From NCBI GenBank assembly GCA_014529385.2, contig CM043969.1, positions 19,080,446-19,144,445 of the forward strand: a stretch of DNA of 64,000 nucleotides, in the 5' to 3' direction. Positions 1 to 12,765 of this stretch are shown here, piece by piece. The position numbers and the translations under genes were made by a program. Numbering within the stretch: the first letter of the stretch is position 1; every line of letters starts with the position of its first letter. This stretch comes from Adiantum capillus-veneris (Eukaryota > Streptophyta > Polypodiopsida > Polypodiales > Pteridaceae). The notes beneath the pieces are model-generated. The model saw nothing but the letters and a program-made list of their open reading frames with translations, ran no database searches and had not been told where the DNA came from.

Positions 1-1203
1 AGTGATGTCATGTTTACCTCTAGTGTTCCTCTTGCTTTTATGTATAATAGAGATTCCATGTGCTATTGATGGCTGCTAGATGAGTATGTAGCATTGCACG
101 CCACATCATGTCGTGAGTGTTTTAGCACTTTTGCTAGTGGGAGCCTTGGTTGTGTGCATCTAGTTGATGGATCAGTATATGACATAGAGGGTGTTGGAGA
201 TGTATGCTTGTCATTACCCAGTGGTGCACCTTATATGCTACATCATGTGCGTTATGTTCCTAAGATTGCATAAAGTTTGATGTCACTGAGGCAGTTAAGA
301 GATGGTGGATGTTAGGTACTACTTATAGAGCAGTCTTTTCACATACATTGCGGATCGCTAGTCATTGCAAGAGGAGCTAGGAGTGGCTTGGTCTACCCTA
401 CGCATGTATTGGAGGTGTGAAATGGCATAGTTACGATTACATTATAGCCATGTGAGCAAGAGACTAGACACATATCTTTCACATATGAACTTTAGAGTGC
501 TATGCATGACATGTATGTAGATGTACAGTTAGAGCAGCCATGCTCTAGCGAGACAGAACAGAGTGATCCTCTTAGGACAGAGATGCCTCCTACCATAGAG
601 TGAGTGATATAGAGTTCTTTGATATGCTCATTCTAGATGCTGATATGGTGATTCTAGGACATGTGGATACAATCACTATGGACGATGAGAGAGTGACGAC
701 TATCCCAGAGTCAGGCTTGATGCATCCATACACGATTAGTCCTAGTGGTGATAGAGTGAGCATTGAGATACCTACTGCGAGTAGATTGATAGAGGTCACT
801 GCACATGGCATTGATACAATTGGCATGGATATGCTTGCAGAGATTATGTATTTGTCATCAGCCTTTGTGACTCTTATGTACAACCTCTTAGTGTCGAGAC
901 TCAATATAACAGTTATAGTGGGAGCATTTGCAGTTGGGATTGCCAATCATGTGATGACTAACACTAGCATGATGCATCATGGAGTAGTGCATGTCATGAC
1001 AAGATACTTGTAGGGTATGCATGCTGATTCTAGCAGGGATATATACTTTTGCACACCGCTAGAGCCTATATGGCAACATGCATTGACTTTGAGAGAGCTA
1101 GTGGGCTTAGATTGAGACGAGATTCCTCTCTATATTTCATGTGCATTCTACTAGGTCATATAGTAGTACCATTTATTGGCACATTTTCCTTTAAGTGGGA
1201 GAT
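1..1203 (+). pseudogene. Copia retrotransposon remnant, protease region with pol deleted
   Basis: Translating about 60-420 gives a decayed Copia aspartic-protease region: a tryptophan-leucine-leucine-aspartate start of the D-S-G block (now WLLDEY), a glycine-rich stretch (DIEGVGDVCLSL), then HHVRYVPKIA and SLMSLRQLRDGG, which fit the Copia pattern of YVP followed by NLLSV. Several stops interrupt it. The next roughly 600 bp (600-1013 is open but unrecognised) contain no integrase, reverse transcriptase or RNase H. At 1193-1203 comes a purine tract (AAGTGGGAGAT) of the kind that precedes Copia 3' LTRs. I infer a large internal deletion from protease to near the 3' end. The left end lies outside the window. 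Confidence 0.6.
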
Positions 1204-1355
1204 TGCTAGGGTCAAGACGATGTGTCCCTTACCCCGGCCAGACATGCCTGAGGCATTCCATCACCCATCACTGTACACACCTTATCCTTTACTAGATAGA
1301 AAAATAAGGGGCTCTCTCACACACATTGTGGTGAGATGCTCCACCCACATCCTAT

Positions 1356-1409
<54 letters not shown>

Positions 1410-1600
1410 CCCCCCCCCCCCCTTCCCTTCTCCCTCTCTACATATGCACCACATTCGCACACTCACACATTCTTGATTCTCAATTGTTCAAGATCAACAA
1501 TAAAAGCTTAGTACTCTTCATCTAGTATAAATCCATATTTTTCTCTCATCCTATCAAAATGCATTCAACCTTCATCCACTAGATATAAGTGAGTAACTGA
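1204..1600 (+). repeat. Probable 3' LTR of the decayed Copia element
   Basis: The segment starts TGCTAGGG directly after the purine tract at 1193-1203, the normal polypurine-tract to LTR junction of plant Copia elements. It contains a long CT microsatellite and poly-C run and an AATAAA-like string near 1500. The right border cannot be fixed because no partner LTR is in the window; it must lie before the Gypsy fragment that begins near 1700. Confidence 0.4.
1359..1422. repeat. (CT)n microsatellite followed by poly-C
   Basis: About 24 CT units (1359-1406) run directly into about 16 C residues (1407-1422). The leucine/serine/proline-rich frames across it are artefacts of the repeat. Confidence 0.97.
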
Positions 1601-1699
1601 GCACACTAGCAAGAGTGATTGCAGTTGGGGAGAGGGACCAGACCCAGAATGGCAAGATGTGTATGTTTTCCTTCAGCTAGGAGGATTGTAAGAAGACTA

Positions 1700-2779
1700 G
1701 TCCCAGGCTAAGAAAAAGGCATTGATTATAAAGAGTTTTAAGTTTACCATCATGGGTAGATCTCTTTACGGATTGGGCATTGGTGATGTGCTTGAAAGGT
1801 GTGTGCCAATGCAAGGAAGAATGAAAGTTATCAGAGAGGCTCATAGTGGAGATGCAGGTGGACATTTCTCCACTGATGTCACTTACAAGAAAATTCTCCA
1901 AGGAGGCCTTTTGTGGAAAACTATGATGGCGGATGTCAAAGCGTTTTGCAAGACTTGTGACATTTTTTTAGTGTATGGGAAGGCCAAAAATAGCTGACAT
2001 GACACCTCTGACTCCAGTTTAGCCACTAGGAGTATTCATGAAGTGGGGGTTAGACTTTATGCACCCATTCAAGAAAGCTACTCCTAAAAAGAATAGGTAT
2101 CTCATAATGGCTACCTACTATGTGAGCAAGTGGGTGGAAGCTAAGGTCCTACTAGATAATACTACTAGATCAACAACCATGTTCTTATATGAGACTATCA
2201 TTTATAGTTATGGATGTTCAATTGATATTGTCTCAGATCAAGGAACACACTTCGTAAACGAAACAATTCAAATATTGACTGATATATTTTTAGCTAAGCA
2301 CCAAAAATCTACGCCCTATTATCCTAGGTGCAATGGTTAGGCAGAAAGCAACAACAAGAATATAAAGATCATTTTAAACAAAATATTCCAAAAAAAGCCA
2401 CATCAATGGGACACCAAACTTTAGACTGCATTATGGGCTTATAGGATTGCCTATAAAGTCACTATAGCATGACATCCTTCAGAATGGTGTATGGGATAGA
2501 GGCAATAGTTTTGATAGAGTTTGCAATTCCAAGTCTCAAAATGGCAATTGAACATGGAACGGATTTCAACAAGAATCTAAAACAGAGTTTGGATGAGTTA
2601 TTATAGCTGGATGAGATGAGGATGAGATCAGACAACGGGCTATGCTAGAATATGAGGTAGTCCAGAAAAGAAGAAAACATTGGCATGATAGTAAAATCAA
2701 TCTAGGGAGTTCATGAAAGGTGATCTGTTCCTCCTATACCAGTCCAAACTGGGACCAAAGAAAGCTAATTTAAAGGCAG
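1700..2779 (+). pseudogene. Gypsy integrase fragment, first part
   Basis: Broken frames give the integrase zinc-binding region (REAHSGDAGGHFS, then a GLLWKTM core and FCKTCD in the place of the H-H-C-C module). Next comes the DDE core: GLDFMHPF, MATYYVSKWVEA, IVSDQGTHFVNE and a YYPRCNG/QAES glutamate region, then the C-terminal LLYQSKLGPKK at about 2735-2765. In-frame stops at about 1995 and 2338 and further lesions kill it. The fragment stops abruptly at 2779, where the Copia element begins, and resumes at 7885. The aspartates of the core are still visible. The rest of this Gypsy element is not in the window. Confidence 0.8.
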
Positions 2780-3005
2780 TGCTACCATATACATGTGGTA
2801 GTGATGTGTGTGAACACACTAGGACCGCGGGGCATTTTTTCCCTCTTTAGGAGGTTTTTCCCTCCGTGCATTGTATTACGCCCATCACTCTAGGGCTATC
2901 CATCTTTCCATTGCACACTAAGTAATACACTCTCTATTGTGTGCCTTGAGCTCCCTTCGTGAGTCTCCAAGCTGTGTGCGTTTCTCTGCAACCCTAATTC
3001 CAACA
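2780..3005 (+). repeat. 5' LTR of Copia element
   Basis: Begins TGCTACC and ends TTCCAACA. It pairs with 7659-7884 along its whole length. A CACTCTCT-rich downstream part and two strings shared with the 3' copy confirm the alignment. The first mismatch is at the third base (C here, T in the 3' copy). Confidence 0.93.
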
Positions 3006-3007
3006 AT

Positions 3008-3019
3008 TGGTATCAGAGC
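3008..3019 (+). other. Primer-binding site, initiator Met tRNA
   Basis: TGGTATCAGAGC is the standard complement of the 3' end of plant initiator Met tRNA. It starts two bases after the LTR end and marks the start of minus-strand DNA synthesis for this element. Confidence 0.95.
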
Positions 3020-3333
3020 AGGTTGCATCCTCCCTGGCTTAGTCGCCAGCTGCTCCAGTACACACCTGCTCACTTTCTCCGATTTCAGTGAGCTTTGGAA
3101 AGCATTCACAGATTTCTGCTAAGATTTTTGATTCAGGCTCGTTTCGGCCTCCGTTTCCACTATAGGCAAATTTGCACATGTTAGTTCGTCATTTTGTGCA
3201 AAATTTTTGTCAGTGCCGTTTTTTGCATAACAGGTGCCTTACAGTCTTCTACGGTTTGTGCTATATAGCACGTGTTGTTCCCGCTTCATTTCTCCTCTTT
3301 TCGGACAATTTTCACATCAGGTGCATCATTTAC

Positions 3334-6300
3334 CATGGCTAACAACAACACATATGTGTTCAAGATGTTTGCTGCTGAGGACATATTGGATGGGGACAAT
3401 TACCCTATGTGGGCTTACATGATGCAACATGTTCTTGTGTCAAAGGGAGTCTGGAATATTGTGCAGGGCATTGATGTACATCCTGGTTCTGAGGATGCAA
3501 GCGATGTTGAGGATGTGACAGGTCTTGCTGCAAGGATTGCTGCTATTAGAGTTGTTTTGCCTACGGCAGAACAGTCTCGTTGGGATGTAAAGGATGCACA
3601 ACCTCATGCATTGATTGAGTTTTCTGTGAAGCGCACCATTGTTCCTCACATTTGTTCAGCAAAATCTGCAAAATAGGCTTGGGATATTTTGGCTGGTCTT
3701 TATGCAAGTCGCAATGAGGCTAAAATTGCTTTGCTGCATAAAGAGCTGGAGTCAAAGATTATGCATGAGAAAGATGATATGGACACTTTCCTTGCTGTTG
3801 TCAAGAATATCAATGAGAAACTTATTTCTGTAGGTGAAGTCATTTCAGAAAGTTGCCTTGTGCAGACTGTTCTTTATGCCTTACCAGATTCTTACCAGAC
3901 TTTTGCTAATACTTGGAGACTTATGACCCAAGGAAATCCCGAAGTTGTCAAGTTTGATGCATTATGCACATTGCTGTTGCAAGAGTCACTTTCTAGAAAG
4001 TACAGGACTAGACAACGTGCAGTTGAACAGGCTTTTATTGGTTCTCAAAGAAAGGGTGGTAACAACAATGCAACCACTTCTTATGGTTCTGCTGCGAGTG
4101 GAAAAACTTCTGTTCCCAATGCTTCTATTGGTAGCACTTTGTCTAGCAATTCTATAGGGCAAAAAGAAGATGCGTTGCCATTATTGTAAAGCTTATGATC
4201 ACTTGATCAAGTAGTGTCCTAAGTTGAAGGCCAAAGAGGCTAAGAAGAAAGACAGTGGTTCCACTGCAAATGCTGATTCCACTACAAATGCAGCCATTGT
4301 TGAGTCTTCTGTGAAAGGAGACTATGATGCTCATGTTGATGCAGAATGCGCTTTTAGTGCAGAGTGCACTTACAATCCTACTATACATGATGCATGCATG
4401 TCAGTTGCTGCAGATTCACATGTGTGGTATTTCGACAGTGGTGCTACAAAGCACATTACCTCACATCGTGAATTGTTCACCTCTCTCGAGTCTGTCCCTC
4501 ATGGGAATTTAGTCACTTGTGCCAACAATGCCTCTTATCCGATTCAGGGAGTTGGAAGGATTGTGCTTACTGCTGCAAATGGCAGTTCTTTCACACTTGT
4601 TGATGCATTTTATGTACCTGGGATCAAGAAGAATCTTTTGTCTGTATCTGCACTTGCTAGACTTGGACTTGTAGTCAAATTTGTGGATAATAGATGTACA
4701 GTCCATGATCTCAGTTTTGGTGATGAAATTGTTGCATCTGGGCTTTTGTGCCGTGGGCTATATAAGCTCACTTTGTATGACAAGTGCGGAAAAAATTTTG
4801 CAAATGCAGTTGCAAATTCAAGGGCTATTTTAGATGCAAAACTTTGGCATGCACGTTTTGGTCATCTGAATTTTGCCAGTTTGCTACGTTTGCAAAAATC
4901 TGATATGAAGCACCTGTCAAACATGTTTGTGAAGGCTGTATTTTGGGTAAAATGCAGCGTTCTAAGTTTCCAAAGGATGGTTCAGTTAGGGCCACATGCA
5001 GATTGCAGCTTGTGCATAGTGATGTTTGTGGGCCCATGCAAACTCTGTCCTTGGGCAATCACCTTTACTTCGTGACTTTCATTGATGATTACTCCAGGCA
5101 TGCATGGGTATTTCTGATTAAAGCTAAGTCCGAAGTTTTTACGTGCTTCAAACAATTTCTGGCTATGGCTGAAAATGTATCGAAATGTACTATGGGCACC
5201 CTCCGCCGATTGAGGAGTATATGTCTCATGAATTTAATGCATTTTTGGCTAGTCTTGGGATAAAACACCAATGTATAGTGCCTTATACACCTCAGCAAAA
5301 TGGTGTTGCTGAGAGGAAAAATAGGTCACTTACGAAAATGGCACGATGTATGGTCAAAAATCAAGCTTTGCCGCATACGTTTTGGCTTGAGGCCATCATG
5401 TGTGCCACTTATGTACTAAACATGTGTCCTACGAAAGCTTTGCAGTCTATTACTCCATATGAAGCATGGCATGATAGAAAGCCTTCTATTGAGCACATGC
5501 GTGTTTTCGGCTGTTTGGCATATGCTTGTTTGCCACAAACACAACGCATAAAATTGGATGATAAGGCTATCAAATGTATTTTTGTTGGTTATAGTGCTGA
5601 AAGCAAAGGTTATAGGTTGTATCATCTGCAAACAAAGCATATTTTGGTTTCATGGGATGTAGTGTTTGTGGAAGATTCTGTTCAACCCTTGCTATCATGT
5701 ACTAGAGACAATAATGTAAACTCATAGGACATTTATGACACTTTGTTGCCTCCTTTTAGTGGTGGAAATACGAATGTAAATTCCAATGAAGAAAGTGTAC
5801 AACCTATGGGGGTTTCTGAAAATGTTACAGATCAGCCTATTACTGATGCATATATACATGATGTACTTGATAAGGAAAGGGCTAAAAATGAGTAGGCTAG
5901 AGCCTATGCCAAAATGGCTGGTGCATAGATTGCGTGACAGTAAATTGGATGCACCTTTGTCTAGTCGTTCTCATTCAGGCTCTCGCCATGCATCTTATGC
6001 ATTAGATTGTTATGCTTTGGCTGTGTCTAGCTTACATGATGTTGAGGACCCTCTCTCTTTTGATGAAGCACAGAATTCAGAAAATTGGATGGCTGCCATG
6101 TAATCAGAATATGATGCACTTATTGAAAATGAAACATGGACTTTATGTGATTTGCCTCTTGGCAAAAAGGCCATCAATACAAAGTGGGTTTACAAGTTGA
6201 AACGCAAGCCGGATGGTGAGATTGATGGCCATAAGGCTCGACTTGTTGCAAAGGGTTATGCATAGCAAAAAGGCATAGAATATGAAGAGACTTTTTCTCC

Positions 6301-7586
6301 CACTTGTCGTATGACTACTATGTGTTTTCTATGTGCATTGGAAGCTCATTTTGGTTGGGATGTACATCAATCAGACATTGTTACTGCTTTCTTGAATGGT
6401 GACATATTTGAGGAAGTTTTTGTAATGCAGCCTCGCGGTTTTGTCAAGAAAGGACAAGAGGACAAAGTGTGCATATGTAAGAAGGTTTTGTATGGGTTGA
6501 AGAAATCTCGTCGTGCTTGGTATGAGAAAGCTGACACTCATTTGGTCAAACAAGGCTTTCGTAACAATCCAACAAAAAGCACATTGTATGTAAAGCGTGA
6601 GGGTGATGTACTTCTCATTGTGGTTCTTTATGTAGATGATTTGCTAATCACTGGACCAAATGAGAGACCTATTGCTGAATTTAAGGCTGATTTGAATGCT
6701 AATTTCAAGATGAAAGTTTTGGGGCTGTTGCATCATTATGTGGGTATACATTTTAAGCAGTGTCATGGGTATTGCCTTGTGTCAAAAAAGTTACATAGAG
6801 ACATTACTATGTAAGTTTGGACTTGAGGATTGCAAACCTATTGCCACTCCCATGGAAACAGGTTTGAAGCTAAGTTTACATGATGTTGATGATCCTGCTG
6901 ATGTCACTCTTTACCAAATTGCTGTTGGTTGCCTCATTTATGTATGCAACACGAGGTCAAATATTTAGTTTGTAGTCTCCCAGGTCAACAGATTTTTTAT
7001 GCATAGCCCAGGGTCTAAGCATTGGCAGGCTGCCAAGAGGATTTTCCACTACCTTAGTGGCACTTTACATCCTGGCTTGTTTTATCCCAAGGGGGGATCA
7101 TTTCCGCTAGACTTACATGCTTTTTTGGACTCAGATTGGGCTGGTTGTTTTGACACGAGAGTGTTCACTAGTGGTTTTTGTTTCATGCTTGGCAGTTCAT
7201 GTATATCATGGTTGAGCAAGAAGCAACCTACTGTGACCACTTCTAGTTGTGAGGCTGAGTACAGGGCAGTCTTCAAAGCTATGATTGAGTGTGTATGGCT
7301 CAGATGCCTTATGGCTGATTTGGGTGTTGGACAGGATACTGCCAACACTATCTACATTGACAGTCAGAGTGCATTGGCAGTTGCAAGGAACCCAATTTTT
7401 CATGCTCGCACTAAGCACATTGAGGTGCATTACCACTATGTCAGGGAGAGGCTCTCAATAGGAGAGATTAGCTTGGCTTATGTGCCAACACAGGACAACC
7501 TTGCAGATTTTTTCACAAAGGCATTGTCTCGTGAGAAGCTCGAAGCTTTCCGCAAAGCTTTGGGATTTCTCCCCTTGGTGGACTGA
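3334..7586 (+). pseudogene. Copia gag-pol polyprotein, frameshifted
   Basis: ATG at 3334 (MANNNTYVFKMF) opens gag, which has a UBN2-like region to about 4190 and a CCHC-like knuckle near 4172-4220 with a stop in it. Protease FDSGATKHIT lies at about 4430 and the LWHARFGH pre-integrase block at about 4845. The integrase core follows (HSDVCGPM, FIDDYSRHAW, PYTPQQNGVAERKNR to about 5330), then reverse transcriptase from about 6120 with KARLVAKGY, QSDIVTAFLNG and LYVDDLLIT (catalytic aspartates intact), and RNase H with SSCEAEYRA and IYIDSQSALA up to the stop at 7586. Stops or shifts near 3675, 4188, 4215, 4940, 5200, 5727, 5895, 6100, 6265, 6790 and 6968 disable it. Confidence 0.92.
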
Positions 7587-7648
7587 TCATGTCCTTAGGG
7601 CATGGCTCCCTTTACTCATGTGCCAGCTCTTGTTCACCGCATCACTCT

Positions 7649-7656
7649 AGGGGGGA
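7649..7656 (+). other. Polypurine tract of Copia element
   Basis: AGGGGGGA lies two bases before the 3' LTR, the expected place for plus-strand priming. Confidence 0.85.
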
Positions 7657-7658
7657 TT

Positions 7659-7884
7659 TGTTACCATATACATGTGGTAGTGATGTGTGTGAACACACTA
7701 GGACTGCTGGGGCATTTTTCCCCTCTTTAGGACGTTTTTCCCCCGTGCATTGTATATACGCCCATCAGTCTAGGGATATCCATCTTTCCATTGCACACTA
7801 AGTAATACACTCTCTGTTGCGTGCCTTGAGCTTCCTTTATCTTCTCCAAGCTGTGTGCATTTCTTCGCAACCCTAATTCCAACA
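7659..7884 (+). repeat. 3' LTR of Copia element
   Basis: Begins TGTTACC and ends TTCCAACA; same length as the 5' copy. Followed by GGTAG, the right-hand target duplication, and then by the continuation of the interrupted Gypsy integrase. Confidence 0.93.
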
Positions 7885-8015
7885 GGTAGAATGGTCTGGA
7901 CCCTATGAGGTTGACTAGGTATTCTCTAATGACATAATAAGATTACTTATCTAGGTTACTGTTGCCTGGAGTCTACAATGGAGCCAAGATCAAAATGTAT
8001 TATGCTAGGATAGAT
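7885..8015 (+). pseudogene. Gypsy integrase fragment, second part
   Basis: When the Copia element and one target duplication are removed, the frame ending KKANLKA at 2779 continues as EWSGPYE here, and NGAKIKMYYA near 7978-8008 matches the usual C-terminal end of Gypsy integrases. This proves that both pieces were one coding region. The sequence after about 8015 no longer reads as integrase. Confidence 0.75.
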
Positions 8016-8056
8016 GATATTCTAGTCACATCAGTACAAGAAGCTCATTCAGCCCT

Positions 8057-8400
8057 CAGGCGGCCACCTTCAAAGTACACATATTTGGCATACGTATCGG
8101 CTCAAGCATTGCCAAGCACAACATGATTAGCTAATAGCACTTGACATTGCAATTATCATACATATCTCCCAAGGTATTGCCTAGCACAATATGATTGTCC
8201 AGATCAACCGACATATTTATCCCCCCCAAGCATTGTTGAGACAACACATTTCTTTGATAGTCCCTAGAACCAAGCCTATTGCGAGGCACATATATTTCTC
8301 TGATCACCCCTTACAACCTAGGATTTTTCCATTGTTAACTCTCTCACTCAAAATGATGGTTTGTGCCACATTTTGCATACATGGTGATCAAAGCATCTGA
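8057..8400 (+). repeat. Dispersed repeat family R1, copy 1
   Basis: Closely related to 9795-10045 (shared from TTCAAAGTACAC through CAAGCATTG, AGACAACACA and GATAGTCCCTAGAACCAAG). Its right half is also related to 13088-13235. No coding content is recognised. It may be part of a non-autonomous LTR element, but its ends are not defined. Confidence 0.6.
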
Positions 8401-8688
8401 TCATTTCTCAAGCAAACCCATTTTCACGATGTCATGATGTACTCTAGTGCCTTTCCATAGATCTTTGTACTGGCACAATTCTGCAGTATGGTGATGAAAG
8501 CAGTAGCATGAGGTGGAATTGCATGCTCGTTACAACGGTTGCCATCTTGAGAAAATCCATTCCTTGGAGGCTCTTCACCTAGCCATTGCATAATGCTGTA
8601 GCAAAATAGTAGCCAATAGCCCCATAATCCACTGTATTTATTTCTCTTGGCTTATTGACATGGTTGGTTCCATTTACCCCGATCAAGT

Positions 8689-9530
8689 TCATGTCAGGTT
8701 CACCCAATTGTCGGAGTGCACGGTTCTTCGGGGTCGACCGGAAAAGCGCTGGGCTTCTTGCTGTAGATTGATGATAAGAGTAGTCTCAAACCAAGGGAAG
8801 ACGGGTGCAAATAGGGATAGTTTAAGAGTAATAGGGCAACTTGAGAAGATTGATGCAATTTTTGAAAGAGATCATCAGAATTAGAAGCAAAATTTACAGC
8901 TTAGAACTGCAAGGAATGGCAAAGTTACACAAATTGATGTCACCAATCAACAGATACTTCTTATTTTTGATTCCTAGAAACACTATTACAAATCAATAGC
9001 ATACGTTGTTGTTGGGACTTGAGATCTCCACAATTGAAGTGGTCTATGATTACTGCAATCTTGAGATACCGACTCAAAGCTCTTTGATTGCCCAACATTT
9101 TCTCCCTCTAGTTTCACTTGCCAAGAGAGAGACTTCACTCTTGGGTGCTTCCTTCCTGGCCTTGAGGTTCTAAGAATCCTCAAAACCATGAGAGAGTGCG
9201 TATGAGATGTCGCCTTCAATCTCTTCCTTCAGATCTTGTCCACGGCTTTGAGATTTAGGAGGGCACAAGAAAAGCACACTCTTTCACCCTTTTCCTTTGC
9301 ATGCAACTTCTTTTTCTTATATACTCCTTTCTATCCCTCTCAAAACTCTTCTCCCACCCTTCTAGATCCCGCCGCCTGAGATGGAGCGCCCTCTTCTTTT
9401 ATCTCTGTTCTTTTTCTTCCTTTTCACGCTCAACTCTCCCTTACTCAATGCAAAAAGCTACATTATATCCCCACCCCTCTTTCCCTTCCACCATAGTTAG
9501 GGCTCTATGATTGACATGGCATGGGAATGG
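8689..9530 (-). repeat. LTR-like segment with possible Trp-tRNA primer site
   Basis: Read on the minus strand, a segment ending CCGACA (plus 8709) is followed by TGGGTGAACCTGACATGA (plus 8689-8706), close to a Trp-tRNA primer-binding site apart from one extra base and two transition-type changes. A TATATAAG box on the same strand at about 9315-9324 fits an LTR promoter. The outer border is a guess because no partner LTR was found. The short plus-strand frames over it are not convincing. Confidence 0.35.
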
Positions 9531-9794
9531 AGCTGATAACATGGTAATGTCAATGCCGACTATGCAAAATTGGATGTTGACAACACCAAATAGGATCGCC
9601 CCTACATGCTTATCATTTTTTGCTTCACTATCGACCCCGTTTGATGGCCATAATGACCAGCACAAGCGAACCTTTCATTGCTCATCGCCTCCTCTCCTGC
9701 AACCCGCTCTTTCTCCTTAATTTTCATATTGACAACCCCTTATTAAAACCCTATGGGCCGCCTTTGAATTTTGGGTGGCCGGTTTAGTCCTTGG

Positions 9795-10045
9795 ACTTTG
9801 GGCGGTCACGTTCAAAGTACACCATATTTGGCTTATGTATCGGCTCAAGCATTGCCCATCATAACATGATTCGCTAACAGCCCCTAGCATTGCACTTAGC
9901 ATACATATCTCTGAAAATATTATTACCTAGCACAATATTCTTCTCCAATAATTACCGATCGGCTGATATATTTAACCCCCCCAAGCATTGTCAAGACAAC
10001 ACAATTCTTTGATAGTCCCTAGAACCAAGAATTGTGAGGCACATA
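9795..10045 (+). repeat. Dispersed repeat family R1, copy 2
   Basis: Matches copy 1 over about 240 bp with many substitutions and small gaps. A run of C precedes CAAGCATTGT in both, and in copy 3 this C run has grown to 27. Confidence 0.6.
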
Positions 10046-11146
<1,101 letters not shown>

Positions 11147-11452
11147 TTGAAGAATGATTGATGCCGACATGGGACAACAAATTCTGCATATATTGTACAA
11201 AATGTGAGAAAATGACACATACTTTCACAAAGCAAGAGAGAGTGAGAGAGATAGACAGATAGATTCATCATAATGTAAAAATAAAGATACATCCAAATGG
11301 TTAGATTCATCACTATTGAAATAGAAGATTTCAATTAAAAGAAACGTTTTAATGGAATTCATCAATATAAATTTCAATTGAAAGAAAAGTTACATTGCAA
11401 TAGAATTTATCCAAGTTACATTGGCAGGATTTGAACTTGGCCACCTAGCTCT

Positions 11453-12730
11453 CTACAAATAATCTCTTTTTCGCTTCGTTGCATTACTTTGCGTCCACCT
11501 AGTGAGAAATAGAATTGTGGGGGACTCATTGTCTGTAGTTTCCTCCACTATGTCATGCCGGAATTGAAGAAGGTTGAAATATTCCCTTATTGTGATCACT
11601 ATCACAAGGTTGAGCTCTTTGTCCACCACCTTGACATCTATGAAGACGTTGTTCTCCAAGTCTACCGACTCTTGATTAATAGGCACATAACAGCCTGCAA
11701 CAAACTAAGACCACTTGTACCAGAATGAGATGAGAAGTGACTTTGTTCCAATCATGTACTTGGCAACCAAAGTGTCAAGTGCAATCTCGCAGTTTATGCC
11801 ATCCACCTCCTTAACATACCACCCTCCATCAAGAAGCTTTTCTTAGAAGAAAGAATTTAGAGATTTATATACTAGCATAGTCTTTGTGACATGTACATGG
11901 CTGGTGTAAAAAATCTCTACGATAAACTTATAGGACAAAAATTAACAATCTTCACCAATTTTGTGGGTACAAAGTTTTGGAGGGACCTCTGCACATCCCT
12001 AAACAGCTTGCTCCGGAGAGCTTCACTCACTGTTGAGTCCAGGACTGGCCAGTCCATGGAGTTCCAATTGGTTGGGAATCTTAATCAACATAACTTTTTG
12101 ATTTCTTTGGTTGAGCTGGTAGAAGTGGTTGCAAAAGAAAATTCCCAATCTGCAAGGATCTTTTTAGATCTTCCAACTTACTGTAAGACACCAAAGTGAG
12201 AATGGATTACATATATGAGTCCTACAATGCACTGCACTAGCTCCCATTCCTCATACAAAGAAGGGTAAACATCTATAAGTGCAATACCTAAATATAACAG
12301 ACCAAAAAGGTCTAAAAGGAAGACAATAAAAGGAAGGATAATAAACCACTTATAGTTGCATCGTGGGTGGTGCACCATTGAGACATTACCACCATTTGCA
12401 ATCATGTCAGAGTGAGTGAAGACATGCTGAACTAAAACCTCTTTTACTGACCTCCCCTTTGAAATCTAGCACTCATGATTTCCATGCGGAACGAAAAAGA
12501 TTTGTTGTGGAGGATCTTTTCCTCCTTCTTCGCTGCATGAGAACCCAAGAACCTTTGCATATCATCTGCTTTTGCCATTGACTATCTGTAGTGATGGAGT
12601 TTGAGATGGAAATAGATCCGATGCTGCAGCTGGGTCTTCTTGGTAGACTCATGGTCAAGGTAGTTGGGGAGAGAGTAGAACAACCCCTAGAGCTTTTAGG
12701 GCGGGAAGTAGTAGTAGAAGAAGAAGCCAT
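11453..12730 (-). pseudogene. Broken paralogue of the unknown gene at 58234
   Basis: Read from right to left this follows the 58234-59376 protein almost end to end, through frameshifts. It shows MASSSTTTSR near 12730, KGSWVLMQRRRRKRSSTTN (against KGTWILMQQNKRIKSSTKN), EVLVQHVFTHSDM (EVLVQHVYMHKDL), DVYPSLYEEWELVQCIV (DLYPSNIMEWQPVECVI), GIFFCNHFYQ, SKLFRDVQRSLQN (CKLFCEIQKCLKA) and VDGINCEI with AKYMIGT near 11770. The stop is at 11453. The first intron is still present (about 12257-12345) with its donor changed from GT to AT. The second intron of the other copy is absent here. It is therefore a duplicated gene that decayed, not a retrocopy. Function unknown. Confidence 0.85.
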
Positions 12731-12765
12731 AGTTCTATCTAAGTGGAACATGAAAGATAAATTTC

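Larger units (their letters stand above)
2780..7884 (+). mobile_element. Complete but inactive Ty1/Copia retrotransposon
   Basis: This 5.1-kb element has 226-bp LTRs (2780-3005 and 7659-7884) starting TG and ending CA, an initiator-Met primer-binding site three bases after the 5' LTR, a polypurine tract before the 3' LTR and one gag-pol coding region in Copia order (gag, protease, integrase, reverse transcriptase, RNase H). Flanking pentamers are GGCAG (2775-2779) and GGTAG (7885-7889), a target duplication with one mismatch. It sits inside a Gypsy integrase fragment. About 20 differences or indels between its LTRs by eye, and several frameshifts and stops in pol, show that it is old and dead. 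Confidence 0.93.

Noticed and set aside
590-1013. Open frames on both strands over the same segment
   Set aside because: No domain on either strand. The segment lies within a deleted Copia element, so both are probably chance frames.
1049-1525. A 158-codon frame with a serine-leucine repeat
   Set aside because: It is produced by the CT microsatellite within LTR-like sequence. There is no other coding evidence.
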